Part shown: positions 1 through 6,849 of the stretch, piece by piece | Layout: each line of letters opens with the position of its first letter | How positions within the stretch are numbered: the stretch's first letter is position 1 | NCBI GenBank assembly: GCA_002409445.1 | Contig: DHNJ01000095.1 | Coordinates: forward strand, 1 to 12,262 | Direction: 5' to 3' | DNA length: 12,262 bases | Origin: Armatimonadetes bacterium UBA5419 | GTDB lineage: Bacteria > Armatimonadota > UBA10988 | Notes under the pieces: generated by a model | Database searches by the model: none | The model's input: only the letters and a program-made list of their open reading frames with translations | What the model was told of the DNA's origin: nothing | Translations under genes and position numbers: made by a program

Positions 1-825
1 CTCGGCGCCGGCCGCGGCGACCTCGACCCAGGCGCGGCCAGCGACCGGCGTCGGCGTCAGGTTGTCCAGGCGCACGTCGAGGCTGACCGGTGCGGGCGCC
101 GCGGCGGCTGCGGGGTTGCACGGCTCGAAGGTCAGCCGCGCGGCGAGCGGCGCGCCCATGGCCTCGCGCACGGCCGGGTAGACGACGTCGGCGAGCCGGG
201 CGTGGCCGTACTCCAGCGGGTGGATGCCGAAGGGGAAGACGCCGCGCGAGTCGACGAGGTCCTGCTTCAGGGCGCGGTCGAAGTTGGCCAAGGGGACGTC
301 CAGCTCGGCGGCGATGCGCGCGGCGGCGGTGGGAAAGGGCATGCCGAGGACGAGCTCGTGCATCGGCGGCGCGCAGAGCACCGGTCGGGCGCCGGCCGCG
401 CGGCACATGGCGACCAAGTCGCGCAGGTTGGCCTCGTAGCGCGGCAGGTTCAGCAGACCGTCGCCGGTGCCCTTGTCGTTGCCGCCGAACTGCAGGACGA
501 CGACCTGCGGCTGGATCGCCTCGAGGTGCGCTTCGAGCCGCCAGAGGCCGCCGGTCGAGTCGCCGCCGGGCTGGCCATCGGCGACGACTTCGACCTGCGC
601 GGCGGGCCAGCGCGCGGCGAGCATCTCCTGGAGCAGGGCGGGGTAGGCGTCGGCCTCGGGGCGGGTCATCTGCCAGCCGTCGGAGATGCTGTCACCGAGG
701 CAGAGCACCTGCAGCGTGCCGTCGGCGTCGAGCCCGGCGAGCCAGGGCGGCGGTTCGGCGGCGGGCGCGCGGCCGGCCAGGAGGGAGAGGAGGTACAGGG
801 TCGCCAGAGCTCGCCAAGTCGTCAT
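1..825 (-). CDS. Secreted SGNH/GDSL-family hydrolase, 3' end cut by window edge
   Basis: 275 codons read without a stop from an ATG at 825-823 to the window edge, so the C-terminus is missing. Residues 1-23 look like a signal peptide: a short basic start, a hydrophobic core (LATLYLLSLLAG) and an APAA cleavage region. SGNH blocks are clear: block I LCLGDSISDGW with the nucleophile Ser46, the block II Gly in VADGQPGGDS, block III QFGGND (Asn116), and block V FGIHPLEYGH with His202. The usual Asp three residues before the catalytic His is Phe199. After about residue 215 an Ala/Pro linker leads into what looks like a beta-sandwich domain (VSLDVRLDNLTPTP). SGNH enzymes hydrolyse esters, often acetyl groups on carbohydrates; the substrate here is unknown. 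Two in-frame ATGs upstream (837 and 846) are possible starts, and an in-frame TAG just beyond 846 limits the frame. The gene is divergent from the corrinoid activator. Confident in the fold, not in the activity. Confidence 0.88.
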   Translation of the reverse strand, partial: MTTWRALATLYLLSLLAGRAPAAEPPPWLAGLDADGTLQVLCLGDSISDGWQMTRPEADAYPALLQEMLAARWPAAQVEVVADGQPGGDSTGGLWRLEAHLEAIQPQVVVLQFGGNDKGTGDGLLNLPRYEANLRDLVAMCRAAGARPVLCAPPMHELVLGMPFPTAAARIAAELDVPLANFDRALKQDLVDSRGVFPFGIHPLEYGHARLADVVYPAVREAMGAPLAARLTFEPCNPAAAAAPAPVSLDVRLDNLTPTPVAGRAWVEVAAAGAE

Positions 826-845
826 GCTTCGGTCCATCAAGATCA

Positions 846-854
846 TGCTACCCT
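846..854 (+). promoter_or_regulatory. Possible extended -10 element in the divergent intergenic region
   Basis: TGCTACCCT reads as an extended -10 (TG, one base, then TAnnnT) about 50 bases before the activator ATG. No convincing -35 lies upstream. The core sits inside a short inverted repeat, GCTA-CCC-TAGC (847-857), immediately before the earliest possible start of the divergent SGNH gene. This is pattern matching only. Confidence 0.22.
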
Positions 855-902
855 AGCCGGCGGTGCGCTGGCCAGATCCGGCCCGCGCAGCCGGACAAGG
901 CA

Positions 903-2738
903 ATGGCGAAACTACGCACGCATAGAGTACGGTTCGAGCCCGAGGGCCGGGAGGTCGAGGTTAGCCAGTGGACCCCGCTGGTCCGTGCCGCGGCGCTTGC
1001 CGGGCTGCCGATTGAGATGCCCTGCGGCGGCATGGGCCTCTGCGGCAAATGCCGGGTCACGCTGCTGGAGGGCGCGCAACGGCCGACCGGCGAGGAGCGG
1101 GCGCACATCTCGCCCGAGGACCTGGAACGCGGTGTGCGGCTGGCTTGCCGCCAGTCGGTGGACCGGCCAATGGTCGTCAGCCTGGCCGAGGCGCTGGCGC
1201 ACGCCAGCAACCAGATCATGGTCGGCGGCCGGGCGCACGACGCCGAGTTGCGGCCGGACGCGCGCTTGGTCAACATCAACCTGCCGCCCGCGCCGATGGC
1301 CGACCACCGCGCGGACTGGCGACGAGTCTGCGAAGCGGTGGGCGAGGACCTGCGGCCGACCCTGGCCGCCTTGCGTGACCTGGGCGAGCAGCTGGCGGCC
1401 GAGCAAACCTCGCTCGCCGTGGTGGCCGTCGGTGACGAGGCGATCGCCGTGCGGCCCGGGCCGGTTGCGGAGCCGCCGCTGGGCGTGGCAGTGGACATCG
1501 GCACGACGACGGTCGTCGCCTACCTGCTGGATTTGACCACGGGCATCGAGCTGGCCCACGCCGCCGGCCTCAACCCGCAGGTGGTCCTCGGCGACGACGT
1601 GGTGACGCGGATCCAGGCCAGCGTGGCGACGCCCGAGGGCCTGCCGCGGCTGCGCGACGAGGTGCGCGGCGCGCTTGACGGGCTGATCCGCGACGCTTGC
1701 GCGCAGGTCGAGCGCGACCCGGCCGACGTGCTGCGGCTAACGGTCGTCGGCAACGCGACGATGGCCCACCTGTTCCTCGGTCTCAGCCCGCGCGGGCTCG
1801 GCCTGGCGCCGTTCGCGCCGCTGCTGCAGCGCGCGCTCACGGTCGAGGGCGCCGAGGTCGGCCTAACCGCCTGCCCTCGCGCGCGGGTGACGATGCTGCC
1901 AAACATCGGCGGGTTCCTCGGTAGCGACACGGTCGGCGCGATGCTGGCCGTGGGCCACGAGCCGAACGGGCCGACGCTGATCGTCGACATCGGGACCAAC
2001 GGTGAGATGGTGCTCTGGCACGACGGCCAGTGGCTCGGCTGCTCGGCGGCGGCGGGGCCGGCCTTCGAGGGCGCGCGCATCAGCTGCGGCCTGCGCGGCT
2101 CGGCCGGCGCGATCTCGCGCGTCGACTGGACCAATGGTGAACCCCAGTTCACCACGATTGAGGACCATCCGCCGCGCGGCCTCTGCGGCTCAGGCCTGCT
2201 CGACCTGGTCGCGGTGCTGGTGCGGGCCGGCGTGATCGACATGACCGGGCGGCTGGAGGAGGTCGGCTCCGACGGCGCCGCCCTCAACGCGCGGCTCTCG
2301 GGCGAGGGGCGGGAGGCGCGCTGGCGGCTGGCCACGGCGGCCGAGTCGGCGACGGGCCAGGAGCTGAGCTTGACCGCGCGCGACGTGCGTGAGGTGCAGT
2401 TGGCCAAGGGCAGCTTGCGCGCGAGCATCGAGTCGCTGCTGGCGCGCGCGGGCCTTACGGCGGACCAACTGGACGCGGTATACTTGGCCGGCGGGTTCGG
2501 CAACTACCTGCGCATCGAGAGCGCCCAGGCCATCGGCTTACTGCCGCAGATGCCCCTGGAGCGCATCGAGGCGGTTGGCAACGCGGCGGGCGGCGGAGCC
2601 AAGTTGGCGCTCCTGTCGTCCGAGGAGATGGAGCGGGCGGCCCGCCTGGCGGCCGAGGTGGAGGTTGTCGACCTCGCGACCAATCCGATCTACCAGGAGC
2701 AACTCATCGAACAGATGATGTTCCCCGAGCCGGAGTGA
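903..2738 (+). CDS. RACo-type ATP-dependent corrinoid protein reductive activase (ferredoxin + ASKHA, DUF4445)
   Basis: 611 aa, close to the usual length of RACo/RamA-type activators, which use ATP to reduce inactive Co(II) corrinoid proteins to Co(I) in methyltransferase systems in the cytoplasm. An N-terminal plant-type [2Fe-2S] ferredoxin domain (about 1-95) carries Cys41-X5-Cys47-X2-Cys50-X31-Cys82 (motif CGGMGLCGKC, then LACRQ). A linker and small middle domain follow. An ASKHA ATPase domain starts near 195: phosphate-1 motif VAVDIGTTT (Asp198), phosphate-2 motif LIVDIGTNGEMV (Asp362) and adenosine motif YLAGGFGNY (527-535). The C-terminus ends in the family's typical MMFPEPE-like tail. 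The ATG at 903 is chosen because the ferredoxin domain begins right after it; the open frame upstream is Arg-rich antisense of the SGNH gene. The ribosome site is weak. The stop lies 4 nt before the next gene, suggesting an operon. No corrinoid protein or methyltransferase partner is in the window. Confidence 0.9.
   Translation: MAKLRTHRVRFEPEGREVEVSQWTPLVRAAALAGLPIEMPCGGMGLCGKCRVTLLEGAQRPTGEERAHISPEDLERGVRLACRQSVDRPMVVSLAEALAHASNQIMVGGRAHDAELRPDARLVNINLPPAPMADHRADWRRVCEAVGEDLRPTLAALRDLGEQLAAEQTSLAVVAVGDEAIAVRPGPVAEPPLGVAVDIGTTTVVAYLLDLTTGIELAHAAGLNPQVVLGDDVVTRIQASVATPEGLPRLRDEVRGALDGLIRDACAQVERDPADVLRLTVVGNATMAHLFLGLSPRGLGLAPFAPLLQRALTVEGAEVGLTACPRARVTMLPNIGGFLGSDTVGAMLAVGHEPNGPTLIVDIGTNGEMVLWHDGQWLGCSAAAGPAFEGARISCGLRGSAGAISRVDWTNGEPQFTTIEDHPPRGLCGSGLLDLVAVLVRAGVIDMTGRLEEVGSDGAALNARLSGEGREARWRLATAAESATGQELSLTARDVREVQLAKGSLRASIESLLARAGLTADQLDAVYLAGGFGNYLRIESAQAIGLLPQMPLERIEAVGNAAGGGAKLALLSSEEMERAARLAAEVEVVDLATNPIYQEQLIEQMMFPEPE
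2732..2735 (+). promoter_or_regulatory. Ribosome binding site GGAG fixing a TTG start
   Basis: GGAG sits 7 nt before the TTG at 2743 and directly abuts the TGA stop (2736-2738) of the activator gene. This spacing supports TTG as the start of the glycosidase gene and suggests translational coupling. The next in-frame ATG would cut into the signal peptide. Confidence 0.65.
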
Positions 2739-2742
2739 TCCA

Positions 2743-5523
2743 TTGACCAAGCACTTACTGACCAGCCTCAGCCTCGCCTTGTTCGTGGGCACGATGGCTA
2801 ACGCACAACCCCGCGCTGTCTGGGGCACGGACGGCCAGCTGGTCGTCTCGGTGCCCGGGCGCCAGCTGACGACCTCGTCGCCCGGTATGTTTGAGCCGGG
2901 CTGGGCGATGCGCTCGGCTGCGCCGGACCGCGACGCGACGAACCAGGGCAACCAGCGCACGCTGCGCGTGGCCAGCACGCCGCCGATCAACGTCATCGCC
3001 GACGCGCAGCCCGCGGGCGACGCCGTGGCCCTGAGCTACGAGTTCGCGCCGACCGGGCCGGTCGCGGTCAACAGCCTGCACGTCGCCTGGGACCTGGCCT
3101 TGGGCTACTGGGGCGGCGGCACCTGGACCGCCGATGCGCAGTCGGGCACGCTGCCGGTCGAACCCGGGGCGACGAGCCTGTTCAACGCGCCGGTCAGCGA
3201 GGTGTCGGTGACCTCGCCGGGCGGGCAGCAGCTGACCTGGACCTTCGCGCGGCCGACAACCGTGCTGATCCAGGACAACCGCCAGTGGGGCAATGCGACG
3301 GTGACCCTGCGCATGTCGGCCGTCGGCGGTGACGGCATTACCGTGACCGATCCTGTGTCGCTTGATGTGACCCTCACCGCCGAGGGCTTGGAGTTTGCCG
3401 TGGACCAACCTGTGACCTTGGCCGCCGGCCCCGAGTGGGTCGAACTCGATTCCGTGCTGGATACCGTGCCCGGCTCCGCCCTGGACTTCCGCCCGCTGGG
3501 GCTGCTCGATGGGCCTGCAGGCCAGTACGGCTGGCTGCGCGCGGTCGATGACCGGCTTGAGTTCGAGGGCCAGCCGGGCGTGCCGTTCCGCATGTACGGC
3601 GTCAACTTCTGCTTCTCCGCGCAGTACCCCGAGCCCGAGCTGGCCGACCTGATCGCCGACCGGCTGGCCATGGCCGGTTACAACTCGGTCCGCCTGCACC
3701 ACTACGAGCGCGACCTGGTCGTCCTCGACCAGGAGACCTCGCTGACGCTGCGCGACGACCAGATCCAGCGGCTCGACTACTTCCTCAACGCGCTGATCGA
3801 GCGCGGCATCTACATCACCACCGACCTGTTCACCTCGCGGCCGATCCAGCCCGCCGAGACGGTCGAGGGCGGACGCGAGATGGACCGCTACAAGATGGCC
3901 GTGCTGGTCAGCGACGTCGCCCGCGACAACCTCAAGGCGTGGGCGCGGACCTTCCTCGGCCACGTCAACCCGCACCGCGGCGTGAGCTTGGCCCAGGACC
4001 CGGCGCTGTGCTCGCTGTCGCTGGTCAATGAAGGTGCCGCGGGCAACTTCCTCAGCCAGCTGGAGGGCGAGGTGCTGCGGCTGTTCACCGTGCGCTGGAA
4101 CTCGTGGCTGGCGCAGCGCTACGCCAACCGCGCGGCGCTGGCTGGCGCCTGGGGCGACCAGCTCGCCGCCGGGGCCGACGCGGCGGCCGGCACGGTGCCG
4201 ATGCCGCGCGACTTGCAGGGCGCCCGCGGCTCCGACCTGGCGCGCTTCCTGGCCGACGTGCACACCGAGTTCTACCAGGACATGAAGCAGTTCCTGCGCG
4301 ACGACCTGGGCTGCGAGGCGATCCTCACCGATATCAACGCCTGGACCGAGAACTGGCCCAACCAGTGGCTGCGCAACCAGTTCGACTACGTCGACAACCA
4401 CGCCTACTGGGATCACCCCTCGTTCCTGGAGAACCCGTGGAGCCTGCCCTCGCGCGGCTGGTCCGGCGGCGTGAGCGCGACGGCAAACGTCAGCCCGCTG
4501 CACCGCGACAAGGCGATCACGCAGCTGATCGACAAGCCGTTCGGCTTCTCCGAGTTCAACTACGCTAACCCCAACGTCTTCCGCGCGGAGAGCGGCCCGC
4601 TGACCGGCGCCTACGCCGCGCTGCAGGGCTGGGACGCGGTCTGGCGCTTCGCCTACAGCCACGGCATCCAGGCACTGCGCGAGCCGGCCGCCAGCAACTA
4701 CTTCGACCTGGCGACCGATCCGTCGCTGATGGCTTCGGACCGCTTCGCGACCCTGCTGTTCATGCGCGATGTGCGTGAGGCCGAGAACACCGTCAGCGTC
4801 GCCGCGGACCCGGCGGCGGTGATGGGCGGCGGCGGCGGGCACGCGCTGGGCACCGGCGGGCTGAGCGCGCTGAGCCTCGTCTCGCGGGTCGGCAGCCTGC
4901 TGGCCGACCGGCCGGTCGGCGCGCGCGAGCTGCGGCTGAGCCACGACAACGTCGGCACCGCGGCCGAGGTCGTCGCCGAGTTGCGCCAGCGCGGCTGGCT
5001 GCCGGCGGACAATGGCACCGACCTCGACGCCTCGCGGTTCGTCAGCGACACGGGCGAGATCACGCTCGACTCGGCCGACGGGCTGCTGCTGATCGACACC
5101 GCGGGCACCGCCTGCATCTTCAGCGCGCAGGGCCTCGGCGGCCAGGCAGGCCCGTTGAGCGCCGGCCAGAGCAACGCCGCGATCGGCGTCTTCCTCGCCA
5201 GCCTCTCCGACCAGCCGATCGCCCAGGCCGACCGCCTGGTCCTCGCCCATGTGCCGGACGTGCAGGCCACTGGCCGGCGGTTCGCCGAGAGCGCGCAGCT
5301 GACGCTGCTCGAGTGGGGTCGTCTGCCGCTGCTGGTCCGCGATGTGACCACCGAGGTGCGCGTCGCGCTGGACCAGCCGGGCGACTACACCGTCTGGGCG
5401 CTGGGCCTCGATGGCGCGCGGCTGGGCACGGTGCAGGCGACGGTCGAGGGTGGCGAACTGGTCTTCACGGCGGCCTCGCGGCGCAACGACAAGGGCGTCA
5501 TGTACTACGAGCTGACGCGTTGA
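2743..5523 (+). CDS. Secreted clan GH-A-like glycoside hydrolase, paralogue 1
   Basis: 926 aa with a TTG start. Residues 1-21 form a good signal peptide (basic start, hydrophobic LTSLSLALFVGT, then ANA before Gln22), so it is probably exported. An N-terminal beta-rich region (about 25-260) precedes a TIM-barrel-like segment from YGVNF (285). Barrel landmarks are AGYNSVRLHHYER, GIYITTDLFTSR, SLVNEG (Glu430, candidate acid/base after Asn), VDNHAYWDHP (the H-x-Y motif, His553/Tyr555) and GFSEFNY (Glu604, candidate nucleophile). This Asn-Glu ... Glu layout is that of retaining clan GH-A enzymes. The last ~230 residues look like beta domains, with SDTGEITLDSADG, a segment often seen at the end of such glycosidases. 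I cannot assign a CAZy family or substrate. It is homologous over its whole length to 6850-9636. It is probably co-transcribed with the activator upstream. Fold confident, exact activity inferred. Confidence 0.82.
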   Translation: MTKHLLTSLSLALFVGTMANAQPRAVWGTDGQLVVSVPGRQLTTSSPGMFEPGWAMRSAAPDRDATNQGNQRTLRVASTPPINVIADAQPAGDAVALSYEFAPTGPVAVNSLHVAWDLALGYWGGGTWTADAQSGTLPVEPGATSLFNAPVSEVSVTSPGGQQLTWTFARPTTVLIQDNRQWGNATVTLRMSAVGGDGITVTDPVSLDVTLTAEGLEFAVDQPVTLAAGPEWVELDSVLDTVPGSALDFRPLGLLDGPAGQYGWLRAVDDRLEFEGQPGVPFRMYGVNFCFSAQYPEPELADLIADRLAMAGYNSVRLHHYERDLVVLDQETSLTLRDDQIQRLDYFLNALIERGIYITTDLFTSRPIQPAETVEGGREMDRYKMAVLVSDVARDNLKAWARTFLGHVNPHRGVSLAQDPALCSLSLVNEGAAGNFLSQLEGEVLRLFTVRWNSWLAQRYANRAALAGAWGDQLAAGADAAAGTVPMPRDLQGARGSDLARFLADVHTEFYQDMKQFLRDDLGCEAILTDINAWTENWPNQWLRNQFDYVDNHAYWDHPSFLENPWSLPSRGWSGGVSATANVSPLHRDKAITQLIDKPFGFSEFNYANPNVFRAESGPLTGAYAALQGWDAVWRFAYSHGIQALREPAASNYFDLATDPSLMASDRFATLLFMRDVREAENTVSVAADPAAVMGGGGGHALGTGGLSALSLVSRVGSLLADRPVGARELRLSHDNVGTAAEVVAELRQRGWLPADNGTDLDASRFVSDTGEITLDSADGLLLIDTAGTACIFSAQGLGGQAGPLSAGQSNAAIGVFLASLSDQPIAQADRLVLAHVPDVQATGRRFAESAQLTLLEWGRLPLLVRDVTTEVRVALDQPGDYTVWALGLDGARLGTVQATVEGGELVFTAASRRNDKGVMYYELTR

Positions 5524-5549
5524 CCCTCAGCCCACGAGCCGGCTAAGCT
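5520..5549 (+). promoter_or_regulatory. Possible promoter in front of icd
   Basis: TTGACC (5520-5525, overlapping the TGA stop of the glycosidase) and TAAGCT (5544-5549) are 18 nt apart, with the icd ATG 28 nt further on. The -35 matches the sigma-70 consensus at five of six positions but the -10 only weakly. The sequence around the -10 repeats GCTA three times (5542-5555), unusual in GC-rich DNA. It would let icd be expressed independently of the genes upstream. Low confidence. Confidence 0.25.
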
Positions 5550-5577
5550 AGGCTAGAGAACCACAGGAGGCTTCTGC

Positions 5578-6816
5578 ATGAGCGCGATAACCTTGCCCAC
5601 GCCGCCCGCCGGCGCCGCGCCGATCACCATGGACGGTGGCCTGCGCGTGCCCGACCAGCCGATCGTCCCGTTCATCATCGGTGACGGCATCGGCCCGGAT
5701 ATCTGGCGCGCGGCCCAGAACGTCTTCGACTCGGCCGTGGCCAAGGCCTACGGCGGTAAGCGCAAGATCGCTTGGGTCGAGGTCCTCGCTGGGCAGAAGG
5801 CCTTCGACCAGACGGGCACCTGGCTGCCCGAGGCGACAGTCGAGGCGTTCCGTACCTGGCTGGTGGGCATCAAGGGCCCGCTGACCACGCCGGTCGGCGG
5901 CGGCATCCGCTCGCTCAACGTGGCCCTGCGCCAGGAGCTCGACCTCTACGTCTGCCTGCGGCCCGTGCGCTGGTTTGAGGGTGTGCCCTCACCGGTCAAG
6001 CGGCCCGACCTGGTCGACATGGTCATCTTCCGCGAGAACACCGAAGACATCTACGCAGGCATCGAGTGGGCCGCCGGCACGCCCGAGGCCAAGCGCCTCC
6101 TCGAGTTCCTGCAGAACGAACTGGGCGTGGACAAGATCCGCTTCCCCGAGACCAGCGGCTTCGGCATCAAGCCCGTCAGCGAAGAGGGCAGCAAGCGGCT
6201 CATCGGCGCGGCCATCGACTATGCCCTGGCCGAGGGTCGCAAGAGCGTGACTCTGGTCCACAAGGGCAACATCATGAAGTACACGGAAGGCAGCTTCCGT
6301 GATTGGGGATATGAACTGGCGCGCGAAAAGTACGGCGCGGAGCCGCTCGATGGCGGTCCATGGCAACAGCTGCCGGGCGGCCTAGTCATCAAGGATCTGA
6401 TCGCCGACATCAGCCTGCAGCAGGTGCTCACGCGCCCGAGCGACATCGACGTGATCGCTACGCTGAACCTCAACGGCGACTACCTCAGTGACGCACTGGC
6501 GGCGCAGGTCGGCGGCATCGGCATCGCGCCGGGCGGCAACATCAACTACGACACTGGCCACGCCGTCTTCGAGGCGACCCACGGCACAGCGCCGAAATAC
6601 GCCAACCTGAACCAGGTCAACCCCGGCTCGGTAATCCTCTCGGGGGAGATGATGCTGCGCTACATGGGCTGGCCGGAGGCCGCCGACCGGATCATAAAGT
6701 CGCTGGAGTCGACGATCGCGGCCAAGCTGGTGACCTACGACTTCCATCGGTTCATGACCAACGCGACGCTGCTGTCGACGAGCGAGTTCGGCGAGGAGAT
6801 GGTGCGCCGCATGTAG
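5578..6816 (+). CDS. icd: NADP-dependent isocitrate dehydrogenase
   Basis: 412 aa, near the length of the E. coli enzyme. It oxidises and decarboxylates isocitrate to 2-oxoglutarate in the TCA cycle, in the cytoplasm, as a homodimer. Clear family motifs: FIIGDGIGPDIW near the start, GGGIRSLNVALRQ with Ser112 at the position of the E. coli phosphorylated serine, FRENTEDIYAGIEW, LVHKGNIMKYTEG, and the metal-binding aspartate regions around DLIADISLQQ. NADP preference is supported by HGTAPKYANLNQ (the Lys-Tyr pair that contacts the 2'-phosphate in E. coli Icd) and by VTYDFHR near the C-terminus. A strong AGGAGG (5565-5570) lies 7 nt before the ATG. It follows the first glycosidase by 54 bp and precedes its paralogue by 33 bp, an odd place for a core metabolic gene. 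No truncation or frameshift is visible. Whether Ser112 is regulated by an AceK-like kinase cannot be judged here. Confidence 0.96.
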   Translation: MSAITLPTPPAGAAPITMDGGLRVPDQPIVPFIIGDGIGPDIWRAAQNVFDSAVAKAYGGKRKIAWVEVLAGQKAFDQTGTWLPEATVEAFRTWLVGIKGPLTTPVGGGIRSLNVALRQELDLYVCLRPVRWFEGVPSPVKRPDLVDMVIFRENTEDIYAGIEWAAGTPEAKRLLEFLQNELGVDKIRFPETSGFGIKPVSEEGSKRLIGAAIDYALAEGRKSVTLVHKGNIMKYTEGSFRDWGYELAREKYGAEPLDGGPWQQLPGGLVIKDLIADISLQQVLTRPSDIDVIATLNLNGDYLSDALAAQVGGIGIAPGGNINYDTGHAVFEATHGTAPKYANLNQVNPGSVILSGEMMLRYMGWPEAADRIIKSLESTIAAKLVTYDFHRFMTNATLLSTSEFGEEMVRRM

Positions 6817-6849
6817 CCGGGCCGCGGCCCCGCGAGAAGGAGGCCGACG

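Noticed and set aside
90..902. 271-residue upstream extension of the activator reading frame
   Set aside because: It is extremely Arg/Ala-rich, has no domain features, and runs antisense to the clear SGNH hydrolase; the ferredoxin domain begins right after the ATG at 903.
202..1536. 444-codon plus-strand open frame across the divergent region
   Set aside because: It overlaps both the SGNH gene and the activator in other frames and shows no domain; both overlapped genes have strong motifs.
4810..4845. GGC-rich run that looks like a short tandem repeat
   Set aside because: It encodes a Gly-rich linker (MGGGGGHALG) in the first glycosidase, absent from the paralogue, and is too short and irregular to be a repeat element.
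2755..5250. 831-codon open frame antisense to the first glycosidase
   Set aside because: Its composition (Arg, Gln, His, Val, Ala-rich with no motifs) is the shadow expected from GC-rich third positions; the plus-strand frame has a signal peptide and catalytic motifs.
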